From assembly GCF_046297595.1 (NCBI RefSeq), contig NZ_JBKBHT010000004.1, positions 310,001-374,000 of the forward strand: DNA of 64,000 nt, given 5' to 3'. The notes beneath the pieces were generated by a model that worked only from the letters and a program-made list of their open reading frames with translations, had not been told where the DNA came from and searched no databases. Positions 17,593-26,102 of this stretch are shown here, piece after piece (position 1 is the first letter of the stretch; the number at the start of each line of letters is the position of its first letter). Source of the DNA: Ferrovibrio sp046297595 (GTDB lineage: Bacteria > Pseudomonadota > Alphaproteobacteria > Ferrovibrionales > Ferrovibrionaceae). Position numbers and translations under genes: made by a program.

Positions 17593-17740
17593 GCAAAGAC
17601 ACGTATTTAATTATTTCCTTTCAATAGGTTGGTTGTTGCGCTCCTGTTCGCGCCCGGGCCGGTTTGGCCATCCCGCCCCGGGCGACATACTTCATGATTG
17701 TCATGGCGCCGGTCATGACCGGCAATCCGGGGGGATGATC

Positions 17741-18469
17741 GTGTCGTCTCGTCGCCTGTTGAAGCGCCGCGGCATACTGGCCGGCGGCTTCGGCCTGGCC
17801 GGACTGGCTCTGGCCGGCCCGGGGTTGCTGCATGCCCAACGCCGGGCGGTCGACATGGCGCTGGTGCTGGCCGCCGACTGTTCGGGCAGCGTGCATGCCG
17901 AGCATTACGCCCTGCAGCAGCGCGGTTATGGCGATGCCTTCCGCGATCCCAGGGTGATCAAGGCGATCCGCGCCGGGATACATGGCGCCATTGCCGTCAC
18001 GTATTTCCAGTGGTCGGGGTATGGGCTGCAGGCGCAGCTGATCCCCTGGACGATCCTGCAGACCGAGGCCGGGATCGCGGCCTTCGCCACCACGCTCGAG
18101 CGTGTGGAGCGGATGATCTTCAGCGGGGGCACTTCGCCTGCCGGTGCGATTGAATTCGGTCAGGCATTGCTCGGGCGCAGTCCTGCCGATGCCGTGCGCC
18201 GTGTGATCGATGTCTCCGGCGACGGGCGCAGCAACAACGGCCCGCCGCCCGATGGTGCGCGGGACCGGGCTGCGTCGGCGGGCATCGTGATCAACGGCCT
18301 GCCGATCCTGCATATGGAACCGGATATCGATGGTTATTACCGCGACCATGTGGTCGGCGGCCCGGGCGCTTTCGTGATGCCGGCGCGGGATTTCGAGGAT
18401 TTTGCCACTGCGATCCGCCGCAAGCTGGTGCTGGAAATCGCCGGCGCTGGTGCTCCGGCCCGCGCGTGA
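17741..18469 (+). CDS. DUF1194 / von Willebrand factor A-like exported protein
   Basis: This protein of about 242 residues begins at GTG 17741, six bases after a G-run; the ATG at 17735 would add two residues. The N terminus SRRLLKRRGILAGG plus a hydrophobic stretch ending LHAQ looks like a Tat-type or Sec signal peptide. The mature part begins VDMALVLAADCSGSVH, with the D-x-S-G-S of a metal-ion-dependent adhesion site, and continues with FSGGTSPAGAIEFG and VIDVSGDGRSNNG, typical of DUF1194 proteins. Function is unknown; an exported VWA domain suggests protein binding. It precedes the ABC importer genes on the same strand but is separated by about 250 bp. Confidence 0.8.
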   Translation: MSSRRLLKRRGILAGGFGLAGLALAGPGLLHAQRRAVDMALVLAADCSGSVHAEHYALQQRGYGDAFRDPRVIKAIRAGIHGAIAVTYFQWSGYGLQAQLIPWTILQTEAGIAAFATTLERVERMIFSGGTSPAGAIEFGQALLGRSPADAVRRVIDVSGDGRSNNGPPPDGARDRAASAGIVINGLPILHMEPDIDGYYRDHVVGGPGAFVMPARDFEDFATAIRRKLVLEIAGAGAPARA

Positions 18470-18716
18470 CGAGGCCGACAATCCGTCTGCGGGCGGAGTT
18501 TCCAGCGTGGCCTTGCACGAATGAATATGTGCGCCGCAGCGTGCGGATCACGGCAGCGATATTCGCGCCGGGATAAGTTTCAGTTCACTCTGGGGCAAGA
18601 TGGCGGAACGGAACGGCGCTACTTCTGTGCTGGATTTCCTGCTGCATCGTGACGGGAAACGGAAACGCCTTGCCCGGACCATCCTCCGGAGCCGGCGATC
18701 AATGGGAGGAGTAAGC

Positions 18717-19928
18717 ATGAAAAAGCGATTGCAAGTGCTTTCGGCCGTTCTGGCCGCCGGCCTGCTCACTGTCGCCGCCGCGACCGCGATGGCGCAGGAC
18801 AAGATCAAGATCGGTTACGCGATTTCCAAGACCGGACCGAATGCCGGTGGCGCCAACATCACGCAGATTCCGAATTACCAGCTCTGGTTCAAGGAACTGA
18901 ATGACAAGGGCGGCCTGATGATCGGCGGCAAGCGCGTGCCCATCGAAGTGGTCGAATACGATGACCGCTCGAATTCGGAAGAAGCCGTGCGCGCCGTCGA
19001 ACGCCTGATCACCCAGGACAAGGTCGACCTGCTGCTGCCGCCCTGGGGCACCGGCCTCAATCTCGCGGTCGGTCCTGTTTTCAACAAATACGGCTACCCG
19101 CAGATTACCTTCAGCGCCGTGACCGACCGCGCGCCGGAACTGGTCAAGCGCTGGCCGAACAGCTTCTGGTTCCTCGGCACCAGCGTGCAGTATATCGATG
19201 CCCTCGTCGAATTGCTGACCAAGGAGCAGAAGGCCGGCAAGATCAACGCCAATGTGGCGATGATCAGCATTGCCGACGGTTTCGGTATCGACCTGTCGAA
19301 GGCCGCCCGCGCCGGCCTGGAAAAGGCTGGCTTCAAGCTGATCTACGACAAGAGCTATCCCATCGGCACCCAGGACATGGCGCCGATGATCAGCGAGGCC
19401 CAGCGTTCGGGCGCCGACACCTTCATCGCCTTCAGCTATCCGCCCGACACGGTGGCCATCAACGATCAGGCCAAGATCGCCAACTTCGCCCCCAAGGTGA
19501 TGTTCACCGGCGTCGGCACGGCTTTCCCGCTGTTCCCGCAGCGTTTCGGCGAGAATGTCGAAGGCATCATGACGCTCGGCGGGTGGTTCCCGAACAATGC
19601 GGGCACCATGGAATACCGCAAGAAGCATGTTGCCATGCATAACCGCGATCCCGACTACTGGGGCAGCCAGCTCGGCTATGTCTCGCTGCAGATGCTGGAA
19701 CAGGCGGTCGAGCGCGTCGGCAAGATCGACCGGGCGGCGATCATCAAGGAGCTGCAAACCGGCACCTTCGACACCGTGCTGGGCAAGATCAAGCTGGTCG
19801 ACAACATGCCGCCGAAGGGCTTCTACCCCTATATCGGCCAGTGGCAGAAGGGCTTCTTCACCGGCGTCGCGCCGGCGGGTCCGGGCATCAGCCCGATGAT
19901 CATCCCGAAGCCGGCCTGGAAACAGTAA
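18717..19928 (+). CDS. Branched-chain amino acid-type ABC transporter, periplasmic binding protein
   Basis: This 403-residue exported protein has a signal peptide (MKKRLQVLSAVLAAG, cleavage after AMA) and a mature sequence starting QDKIKIGYAISKTGPNAGG, the opening of type I LivJ/AmiC-like binding proteins. The start ATG at 18717 follows GGGAGGAGTAAGC. It should deliver its ligand to the LivHM permease encoded downstream. In this subgroup ligands are often aromatic or other organic acids rather than amino acids, and the downstream catabolic genes favour that here. A strong hairpin follows the gene. Confidence 0.9.
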   Translation: MKKRLQVLSAVLAAGLLTVAAATAMAQDKIKIGYAISKTGPNAGGANITQIPNYQLWFKELNDKGGLMIGGKRVPIEVVEYDDRSNSEEAVRAVERLITQDKVDLLLPPWGTGLNLAVGPVFNKYGYPQITFSAVTDRAPELVKRWPNSFWFLGTSVQYIDALVELLTKEQKAGKINANVAMISIADGFGIDLSKAARAGLEKAGFKLIYDKSYPIGTQDMAPMISEAQRSGADTFIAFSYPPDTVAINDQAKIANFAPKVMFTGVGTAFPLFPQRFGENVEGIMTLGGWFPNNAGTMEYRKKHVAMHNRDPDYWGSQLGYVSLQMLEQAVERVGKIDRAAIIKELQTGTFDTVLGKIKLVDNMPPKGFYPYIGQWQKGFFTGVAPAGPGISPMIIPKPAWKQ

Positions 19929-19935
19929 CCCTCGC

Positions 19936-19968
19936 ATTCCGCGGCGGGTCATGTGCCCGCCGCGGAAT
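19936..19968 (+). promoter_or_regulatory. Intercistronic hairpin between binding protein and permease genes
   Basis: A perfect 13-bp stem (ATTCCGCGGCGGG at 19936-19948 pairing with CCCGCCGCGGAAT at 19956-19968) has a 7-nt loop, 7 bp after the stop codon of the binding-protein gene. There is no T-run. Hairpins at this place in ABC importer operons usually stabilise the 5' part of the transcript or cause partial termination, so that binding protein is made in excess over permease. Confidence 0.7.
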
Positions 19969-20012
19969 CCTTCCGCGCGGTTGAACGCGGTCCGTATCGA
20001 AGGTTGTCGTTG

Positions 20013-20885
20013 ATGTTTGTCGAAGCCCTGCTCTCCGGTGTCACGCTGGGCGGCATGTATGCGCTGATCGCCATGGGGCTCACGCTCCAGTATGGCGTGG
20101 CGCGGATCATGAACCTGTCCTACGGCGAATTGCTGATCGCCTCGGCCTTTGCCGCCTTCTGGTTCTTCACCGCGGCCGGCCTGCCGCCGCTGGCCGGCCT
20201 GCTCGTCATTGTGCCGGCAGCCACGCTCATCACCTATGCCATCTATCGGGTCCTGCTGGTGCCGCTGGTGCGCCGCGCCAAGACGCGCGACGCGCTGGAA
20301 GTCGACAGCATCCTCGCCACCTTCGGCCTGCTCTTCGTGGTGCAGGGCGTGATGCTCGTGCTGTTCGGCGGCGCCTATTACAGCTATTCTTTCCTCGCCG
20401 TTCCGGTGCAGGTTTTCGGCGCAACCATCGCGGCCAACCGCCTGCTGGCCCTGGGCTTTGCCGCCGTGATCGGGCTGGCGCTCTATTGGGGCCTGACCCG
20501 CACCCGCGCCGGCACTGCCGTGCGCGCCGTGGCCGTCGACCCCGTCTCGGCCCAGTTGGTCGCCATCGACGTCCGCGCCACCGCCGCGATTGCCTTTGCG
20601 CTCGGCGGCGCCCTGATCGCGGCCAGCGGCGTGCTGACCTCGATGTTCCTCACTTTCAACGCCAATATCGGCGTGGTCTTCACCATGAAGGCGCTCATCG
20701 TCGTCATCATGGGTGGCGTCGGCAATATGCTGGGCGCGCTGGTCGCCGGGCTCATTCTGGGGCTGACCGAAACCTTCGTGGCCACCTGGATCGATCCCGG
20801 CCTCACGCTGGCGGCCACCTACACGATCTTCCTGCTGATCCTGCTGGTGCGGCCGCAGGGCCTGTTCGGCGGAGCCGGCCGATGA
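20013..20885 (+). CDS. livH: Branched-chain-type ABC transporter permease (LivH)
   Basis: This 290-residue inner-membrane permease has about eight hydrophobic segments and begins MFVEALLSGVTLGGMYALIAMG, the standard LivH opening. The EAA-like cytoplasmic loop region and GVGNMLGALVAGLILGLTE near the C terminus fit the family. I choose ATG 20013 because the family begins there; the frame extends 20 codons upstream without homology. Its stop overlaps the livM start (ATGA). Confidence 0.92.
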   Translation: MFVEALLSGVTLGGMYALIAMGLTLQYGVARIMNLSYGELLIASAFAAFWFFTAAGLPPLAGLLVIVPAATLITYAIYRVLLVPLVRRAKTRDALEVDSILATFGLLFVVQGVMLVLFGGAYYSYSFLAVPVQVFGATIAANRLLALGFAAVIGLALYWGLTRTRAGTAVRAVAVDPVSAQLVAIDVRATAAIAFALGGALIAASGVLTSMFLTFNANIGVVFTMKALIVVIMGGVGNMLGALVAGLILGLTETFVATWIDPGLTLAATYTIFLLILLVRPQGLFGGAGR

Positions 20886-21835
20886 ACCGCCAGATTCTGC
20901 TGGGCATGCCGCTCGCCCTGATCGCTTTGGCCGTTCTGGCCATGGTGCCGTTCCATGCCGATGGCTATGGCCTGTCGCTGGCGATCAGCATCCTGAACTA
21001 TACCGTGCTGGCCACGGCCTGGGCTTTGTTCTCCGGTCCCACGCGCTATGTCTCGCTGGCCACCGTCGCCTTCTTCGGTATCGGCGCCTATACCGTGGCG
21101 GTGTTCGGCGAGGTGCTGGCCTGGCCTTTGGTTCTGCTGATCGCGCTGATCATCGGCCTGGTCGTCGCGCTGGTGGTGGGCCTGTCCACCCTGCGCCTGT
21201 CTGGCGTCTATTTCGTCATCTTCACCTTCGGCCTGGCCGAGCTGATCCGCCAGCTGGTCACTTGGTACGAAGTCAACATCACCCGCACGCTCGGCCGGTA
21301 TGTCTTCATCGACATCACCACCGAGCAGATCTACTGGCAGCTTCTTGGTCTGGCCGTTCTGGTCTTCCTCTGCGGCATGCTGATCCGGCGCTCGCGGCTC
21401 GGGCTGGCCCTGCAGGTGATTGGCGACGACGAGACCGTGGCGCGCCATGTCGGCATCAACACCACCACGGCGAAAGTAGCACTATTTGCCCTCAGTGCCG
21501 TGTTCATGACGCTGTCGGGCGCGGTGATGGCGCCGCGCTGGACCTATATCGACCCGGCCATCGCCTTCAACCCGGTCACGTCTTTCCAGGTGCTGATCAT
21601 GGCCCTGCTGGGTGGCGTGCATCGGCTGTATGGCCCGGTACTGGGTGTGGTGCCGCTGGCGCTGCTGTTTGAATATCTGCTGGCCAACTTCCCGAACCAT
21701 TTCAGCATCCTGATCGGTCTGGCTTTCATGCTGATCGTCTATGCGATTCCGCGCGGCATCGTCGGCCTGCTGGAGCAGGGCCGTGGCGCCATACGTGGCT
21801 CTTGGCGTGGCCTGGGCGGGGAGAAGCGGCTATGA
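20882..21835 (+). CDS. livM: Branched-chain-type ABC transporter permease (LivM)
   Basis: This 317-residue inner-membrane permease begins MNRQILLGMPLALIALAVLA. It has LivM features: TLRLSGVYFVIFTFGLAEL, then VARHVGINTTTAKVALFALS and MALLGGVHRLYGPVLG, which form the ATPase-contacting loop and following helices. Its start and stop overlap livH and livG by 4 bp each, so stoichiometric translation is expected. It works with LivH as the transport channel. Confidence 0.92.
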   Translation: MNRQILLGMPLALIALAVLAMVPFHADGYGLSLAISILNYTVLATAWALFSGPTRYVSLATVAFFGIGAYTVAVFGEVLAWPLVLLIALIIGLVVALVVGLSTLRLSGVYFVIFTFGLAELIRQLVTWYEVNITRTLGRYVFIDITTEQIYWQLLGLAVLVFLCGMLIRRSRLGLALQVIGDDETVARHVGINTTTAKVALFALSAVFMTLSGAVMAPRWTYIDPAIAFNPVTSFQVLIMALLGGVHRLYGPVLGVVPLALLFEYLLANFPNHFSILIGLAFMLIVYAIPRGIVGLLEQGRGAIRGSWRGLGGEKRL

Positions 21836-22566
21836 GCGGGCAGACGCTTCTGCAGGTTTCCGGCTTGACGCGCCGCTTCGGCGGCCTGGTTGCCGTCGAT
21901 GGCGTGGAATTCGCCGTGAATGACGGCGAGATTCTTGGTCTGCTCGGGCCGAACGGCTCGGGCAAGACCACCGTGCTGAACATGATCTCCGGGGCGCTCG
22001 CGCCCAATGCCGGCACGATCCAGCTGCGCGGGGCCGCCATTCATGGTCTGGCGCCGCACCGGATCGCCCGCCTTGGCGTGGCCCGCACCTTCCAGCTCGT
22101 CCGTGTGCTCGCCTCCCTGTCGTGCCGCGAGAATGTGCTGGCCGGCCTCGCGTTCGGCACCCGGCATCTGTGGGGGAGTGCCGCCGCGCGCGAGGCCGAG
22201 GATATCCTGGCCCGCGTCGGACTGGCCGGCCGCGCCGACACGATGACGACTGAACTCACCTATATCGACCAGAAGCGGCTGGAACTGGCCCGCGCGCTGG
22301 CGCTCAAGCCGCAGCTCCTGTTGCTTGATGAATGGCTGGCCGGCCTCAACCCCACCGAACTGTTGCAGGGCATCGACCTGATCCGGTCGCTGCGTTCCGA
22401 AGGCATCGCCATCCTGATGGTCGAGCATGTGATGGATGCCATCCGCTCGCTCTGCGACCGCTGCGTGGTGATGAATGCCGGCCGCAGGATCGCCGACGGC
22501 ACGCCCACTGCCGTACTGGCCGACCCGGAAGTCGTGCGCGCCTATCTGGGGGATGCCGATGCTTGA
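21832..22566 (+). CDS. livG: Branched-chain-type ABC transporter ATP-binding protein (LivG)
   Basis: This 244-residue cytoplasmic ATPase has Walker A GPNGSGKTT (about residues 40-48), a Q-loop in VARTFQLVRVL and a LivG-type signature region TYIDQKRLELARAL. Walker B is LLLLDEWLAGLNP; the usual Pro after Asp-Glu is Trp here, which is mild divergence. The switch His is in MVEHVMDA. The gene overlaps livM by 4 bp and livF by 8 bp, so it is part of one translationally coupled importer operon. Confidence 0.92.
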   Translation: MSGQTLLQVSGLTRRFGGLVAVDGVEFAVNDGEILGLLGPNGSGKTTVLNMISGALAPNAGTIQLRGAAIHGLAPHRIARLGVARTFQLVRVLASLSCRENVLAGLAFGTRHLWGSAAAREAEDILARVGLAGRADTMTTELTYIDQKRLELARALALKPQLLLLDEWLAGLNPTELLQGIDLIRSLRSEGIAILMVEHVMDAIRSLCDRCVVMNAGRRIADGTPTAVLADPEVVRAYLGDADA

Positions 22567-24754
22567 GATCGCCAGCCTCTCGGTGTGCTACGGCAAACAC
22601 CGCGCCCTCGACAATGTCGGCCTCAGCGTCGGCGCACGCGAAATCGTCGTTATCCTCGGTGCCAATGGCAGCGGCAAGACCTCTCTGCTGCGCGCCATCG
22701 GCGGCCTGCAGCCCACGGCAGCCGACACCCGCATCACACTGGCCGGGCAGGACCTGCGCCGGCTCGGCGCGCACCAGATCGTCGAGGCCGGCCTGGCCCT
22801 GGTGCCCGAAGGGCGCGGCATCTTCGGCGAACTGACCGTGCGCGAGAATCTGCAGCTTGGCGCCTTCGCGAAGCGCGCGCGCGCTAAAGAAACTGAGAAT
22901 CTCCAGCGCGTCCTGACGCTGTTCCCGCGCCTGGCCGAACGCATGAACCAGGCCGCTCGCACCATGAGCGGTGGCGAGCAGCAGATGGTGGCCATCGGCC
23001 GTGCCCTGATGTCGGCGCCCGATATCCTGCTGCTGGACGAACCTTCGCTGGGCCTGTCGCCGCTGATGTGCGGCGAGCTGTTCGGCGCGCTGGAACGTGT
23101 ACGCGAGGCCGGCATCGGCGTGCTGCTGGTGGAACAGAATGCCAAGCGCAGCCTCGCGATCGCCGACCGCGGCTACCTGATCGAAAACGGCCGCATCGTG
23201 GGACAGGGCAGTGCCGCGGCATTGCGCGACGATCCGGCCGTACAGCGTGCCTATCTGGGTGTCGCGGCCGACACACATACTCAAGTCCAAGGGAGAGCAA
23301 GCATGTTCACCATCGATTTGCTGATTGACGGCAAGGATGTCGCCGCTGTCGGCGGCCGTACCTTCGAGCGCCACAATCCGCTGAGCGGGGCCGTGGCCAG
23401 CCGCGCGGCAGCCGCCGATGTGGCCGATGCCATCAAGGCTGCCGATGCGGCGGCGAAGGCGTTTCCCGCCTGGTCGGCACTGGGGCCGAATGCGCGCCGC
23501 GCCCATCTGCTGAAGGCAGCCGATGCGCTGGCGGCGCGGGCCAAGGATTTCATCGCCCGCATGGCCGAGGAAACCGGTGCGACGGCGGCCTGGGCCGGTT
23601 TCAACGTGCATCTGGCCTCCGGCATGCTGCGCGAGGCGGCGGCGATGACCACCCAGATCGGCGGCGAGGTGATCCCGTCCGACAAGCCGGGCTGCATCTC
23701 CATGGCGGTGTGCCAGCCGGTCGGCGTCATCCTCGGCATCGCGCCGTGGAACGCGCCGGTGATCCTCGGCACCCGCGCGCTGGCCATGCCGCTGGCCTGC
23801 GGCAACACCGTTGTGCTGAAGGCATCCGAAATCTGCCCCGGCACCCATCGCCTGATCGCCGAGGCCTTGGCCGATGCCGGCCTGCCGCCGGGCGTGGTGA
23901 ATGTGGTGACCAACGCGCCGGCCGATGCCGCGAAGGTGGTCGAGGCACTGATCGCCCATCCGGCGGTGCGGCGCATCAACTTCACCGGTTCGACCAAGGT
24001 CGGCCGCATCATCGCCGAGACGGCGGCGCGGTATCTCAAGCCCGTGCTGCTGGAACTGGGCGGCAAGGCGCCGTTCGTGGTGCTGGAGGATGCCGACCTG
24101 GACGAAGCCGTGAAGGCCGCCGCCTTCGGCGCCTTCATGAACCAGGGCCAGATCTGTATGTCCACCGAACGCATCGTGGTGGACCAGAAGATCGGCGATG
24201 CCTTTGTGGCCAAGTTCGCTGCCAAGGCGCAGACGCTGGTGGCCGGCGATCCGCGCCAGGGCAACACGCCGCTGGGTGCCGTGGTCAGCCGAGAGGCGGC
24301 CGAGAAGGTGGTGCATCTGATCGACGATGCCGTGGCCAAGGGCGCCAAGCTGGTGGCCGGCGGCAAGGCCGATGGGGCCATCATGTCGGCCAGCGTGCTG
24401 GATCACGTCACGCCCGAGATGAAGATCTATCACGAGGAATCCTTCGGCCCGGTCACCTGCGTGGTGCGCGCGCGCGACGAGCAGGATGCCATCCGCATCG
24501 CCAACGACACCGAATACGGCTTGGCGGCCGCCGTGTTCAGCCGCGACATCGCGCGCGCCATGGGCGTGGCGCGGCAAATCCAAAGCGGCATCTGCCACAT
24601 CAACGGCCCCACCGTGCATGACGAGGCGCAGATGCCCTTCGGCGGCACCAAGGCATCCGGTTACGGCCGCTTCGGCGGCAAGGCCGGCATCGAGGAATTC
24701 ACCGAACTGCGCTGGATCACCATCGAGACCCAGCCCGGTCATTATCCGATCTGA
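22559..24754 (+). CDS. livF: In-frame fusion of LivF ABC ATPase with an aldehyde dehydrogenase
   Basis: One uninterrupted 731-codon frame contains two complete proteins. Residues 1-240 are LivF: Walker A GANGSGKTS, signature TMSGGEQQMVAIGRAL, Walker B ILLLDEPSLGLSP, and the usual end at AVQRAYLGV. No stop codon follows. A short linker (AADTHTQVQGRAS) leads directly into a full aldehyde dehydrogenase starting at residue 249. A Shine-Dalgarno-like GGGAGAG lies 5 bp before that Met, so the dehydrogenase can probably also be made alone. The first ~240 residues act with LivG and LivHM in import. Either a stop codon was lost by mutation, or a true membrane-associated fusion is made that couples uptake to oxidation. 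A sequencing error cannot be excluded from one sequence. Confidence 0.8.
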   Translation: MLEIASLSVCYGKHRALDNVGLSVGAREIVVILGANGSGKTSLLRAIGGLQPTAADTRITLAGQDLRRLGAHQIVEAGLALVPEGRGIFGELTVRENLQLGAFAKRARAKETENLQRVLTLFPRLAERMNQAARTMSGGEQQMVAIGRALMSAPDILLLDEPSLGLSPLMCGELFGALERVREAGIGVLLVEQNAKRSLAIADRGYLIENGRIVGQGSAAALRDDPAVQRAYLGVAADTHTQVQGRASMFTIDLLIDGKDVAAVGGRTFERHNPLSGAVASRAAAADVADAIKAADAAAKAFPAWSALGPNARRAHLLKAADALAARAKDFIARMAEETGATAAWAGFNVHLASGMLREAAAMTTQIGGEVIPSDKPGCISMAVCQPVGVILGIAPWNAPVILGTRALAMPLACGNTVVLKASEICPGTHRLIAEALADAGLPPGVVNVVTNAPADAAKVVEALIAHPAVRRINFTGSTKVGRIIAETAARYLKPVLLELGGKAPFVVLEDADLDEAVKAAAFGAFMNQGQICMSTERIVVDQKIGDAFVAKFAAKAQTLVAGDPRQGNTPLGAVVSREAAEKVVHLIDDAVAKGAKLVAGGKADGAIMSASVLDHVTPEMKIYHEESFGPVTCVVRARDEQDAIRIANDTEYGLAAAVFSRDIARAMGVARQIQSGICHINGPTVHDEAQMPFGGTKASGYGRFGGKAGIEEFTELRWITIETQPGHYPI
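23303..24754 (+). CDS. Aromatic aldehyde dehydrogenase (salicylaldehyde/vanillin dehydrogenase-like)
   Basis: This is the 483-residue dehydrogenase read from the internal ATG at 23303, preceded by AAGGGAGAGCAAGC. It oxidises an aldehyde to the acid with NAD(P)+. The catalytic Cys is about residue 285 in NQGQICMSTERI, the general-base Glu is about 251 in LELGGK, and the cofactor motif is NFTGSTKVGR. PWNAPVILGTRALAMPLACG and the Q-I-C-M-S-T-E-R context match the salicylaldehyde, benzaldehyde and vanillin dehydrogenase group, so an aromatic aldehyde substrate is likely. The reading frame is open upstream into livF (see the fusion entry). Downstream lie an SDR and a ring-ketone dioxygenase-like cupin. 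Confidence 0.88.
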   Translation: MFTIDLLIDGKDVAAVGGRTFERHNPLSGAVASRAAAADVADAIKAADAAAKAFPAWSALGPNARRAHLLKAADALAARAKDFIARMAEETGATAAWAGFNVHLASGMLREAAAMTTQIGGEVIPSDKPGCISMAVCQPVGVILGIAPWNAPVILGTRALAMPLACGNTVVLKASEICPGTHRLIAEALADAGLPPGVVNVVTNAPADAAKVVEALIAHPAVRRINFTGSTKVGRIIAETAARYLKPVLLELGGKAPFVVLEDADLDEAVKAAAFGAFMNQGQICMSTERIVVDQKIGDAFVAKFAAKAQTLVAGDPRQGNTPLGAVVSREAAEKVVHLIDDAVAKGAKLVAGGKADGAIMSASVLDHVTPEMKIYHEESFGPVTCVVRARDEQDAIRIANDTEYGLAAAVFSRDIARAMGVARQIQSGICHINGPTVHDEAQMPFGGTKASGYGRFGGKAGIEEFTELRWITIETQPGHYPI

Positions 24755-24766
24755 GCGGGGCGCGTC

Positions 24767-25531
24767 ATGGCATTGCTGGGCGGCAAGGTCTGCATCGTCA
24801 CCGGCGCGGCCGGCAGTCTGGGCCTGGCCAGTGCCGCCGCCTTCCTGCGCGAGGGCGCCAGCGTCATGCTGGTGGACCTGAAGCAGGACCGGCTGGAGGC
24901 GGCACAGCGCGAACTGGCCGCACCGGCCGACCGCGTGGCGGTGTTCGCCGCCGACGTGGCCGATGCGACGGCCACGCGCGGCTATATCGACGCCACCATG
25001 GCGAAATGGGGCCGCATCGACGTGCTGTTCTCCAATGCCGGGATCAGCGGCGTGATCAGCCCGATCACCGAGTATCCCGAGGATGTGTTCGACGCGGTGA
25101 TGGCCGTCAACGTGCGCGCCTCGTTCCTGGCCTGCAAATACGGCCTGCCGAAGATGGCAAGCGGCGGCAGCATCATCATCACCTCCAGCGTGGTGGGCGT
25201 GACCAGCGATCCCGGCATCTGCGCCTATGCCACCTCCAAGCATGCCGTGATCGGCCTGATGCGCACGGCAGCGAAGGAAGCCGCGCCGCGCGGCATTCGC
25301 GTCAACGTGATTGCGCCGGGGCCGATCGACAACGGCTTCCAGAAGGACATCGAAACCGGGCTTTCGGCTGCTATCGGCCGCGACGCCACCAAGCTGCTCG
25401 ATTCCATCATCCCGCTCGGCCGTCATGCCTTGCCTGAGGAAGTCGCGCGTTCGGTACTGTTCCTGGCCAGCGACCAGAGCAGCTTCTCCACCGGCAGTGT
25501 CTTCATGGCCGATGGCGGCATGCATATCTAA
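24767..25531 (+). CDS. SDR family NAD(P)-dependent dehydrogenase
   Basis: This 254-residue classical SDR has cofactor loop TGAAGSLGLA (about residues 12-21), SNAGISG, catalytic Ser in IIITSSVVG, and Tyr-x-x-x-Lys in YATSKHAVIGL, with a C-terminal MADGG. It should oxidise or reduce an alcohol/ketone substrate. It starts 12 bp after the aldehyde dehydrogenase and precedes the cupin dioxygenase, so it belongs to the same catabolic operon. An alcohol-to-ketone step on an aromatic side chain would fit, but the substrate is inferred. Confidence 0.88.
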   Translation: MALLGGKVCIVTGAAGSLGLASAAAFLREGASVMLVDLKQDRLEAAQRELAAPADRVAVFAADVADATATRGYIDATMAKWGRIDVLFSNAGISGVISPITEYPEDVFDAVMAVNVRASFLACKYGLPKMASGGSIIITSSVVGVTSDPGICAYATSKHAVIGLMRTAAKEAAPRGIRVNVIAPGPIDNGFQKDIETGLSAAIGRDATKLLDSIIPLGRHALPEEVARSVLFLASDQSSFSTGSVFMADGGMHI

Positions 25532-25564
25532 AAAAGCAATCGCCAAAACAATCGGAGGAACCCC

Positions 25565-26098
25565 ATGCCCGAACGCGCCACCAACGAATTCTGGAAAGAC
25601 CTCAAGCCGATCCAGAAGGTGTTCCAGCCCGATGCGCTGCCCGAGGCCTATATCGCCGACGCGCCGACCGACGACGAGAAATATTACGTGCCCTTCACCG
25701 ACACGGTATCGTCGCGGCCGTTATGGATCTCGCCGTCGCAGAACAAGTGGTGCGACATCCTGATGGCGAAAAGCGCCGGCCTGGTGAACCGGCATTACCA
25801 TCCCCACGAGGTGTTCGCCTACACCATCTCGGGCAAATGGGGTTATCTGGAGCATGACTGGACGGCCACCGCCGGTGATTTCGTCTACGAAACGCCGGGC
25901 GAGGGCCATACCCTGGTGGCTTTCGAACACAAGGACCCGATGAAGGTGTTTTTCATCGTCACCGGGCCACTGATCTGGCTGGACGAAGCCGGCGAGCCGA
26001 ACGGCTATTTCGACGTGCACCAGTATATCGCCATGTGCAAGGCGCATTACGACAAGGTCGGCATCGGCGCCGCCTATATCGACAGCCTGTATCGTTGA
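25565..26098 (+). CDS. Cupin dioxygenase, 2,4'-dihydroxyacetophenone dioxygenase-like
   Basis: This 177-residue single-cupin protein has the metal-ligand motif NRHYHPHEVFAYTISGKWGY and a second-half His in PGEGHTLVAFEH. The N terminus (residues 1-50) and these motifs resemble the 2,4'-dihydroxyacetophenone dioxygenase family, which cleaves the side chain of 2,4'-dihydroxyacetophenone to 4-hydroxybenzoate and formate with a non-haem metal. The start ATG at 25565 follows ATCGGAGGAACCCC. It is the last gene of the importer/catabolic operon and lies 4 bp from the convergent phaC. The actual ketone substrate is uncertain. Confidence 0.75.
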   Translation: MPERATNEFWKDLKPIQKVFQPDALPEAYIADAPTDDEKYYVPFTDTVSSRPLWISPSQNKWCDILMAKSAGLVNRHYHPHEVFAYTISGKWGYLEHDWTATAGDFVYETPGEGHTLVAFEHKDPMKVFFIVTGPLIWLDEAGEPNGYFDVHQYIAMCKAHYDKVGIGAAYIDSLYR

Positions 26099-26102
26099 AG
26101 GT

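Noticed and set aside
22346..25546. A 1066-codon open frame on the minus strand opposite livF, the aldehyde dehydrogenase and the SDR
   Set aside because: It spans three well-supported genes on the + strand and has the His/Gly/Ala-rich character of an antisense shadow.
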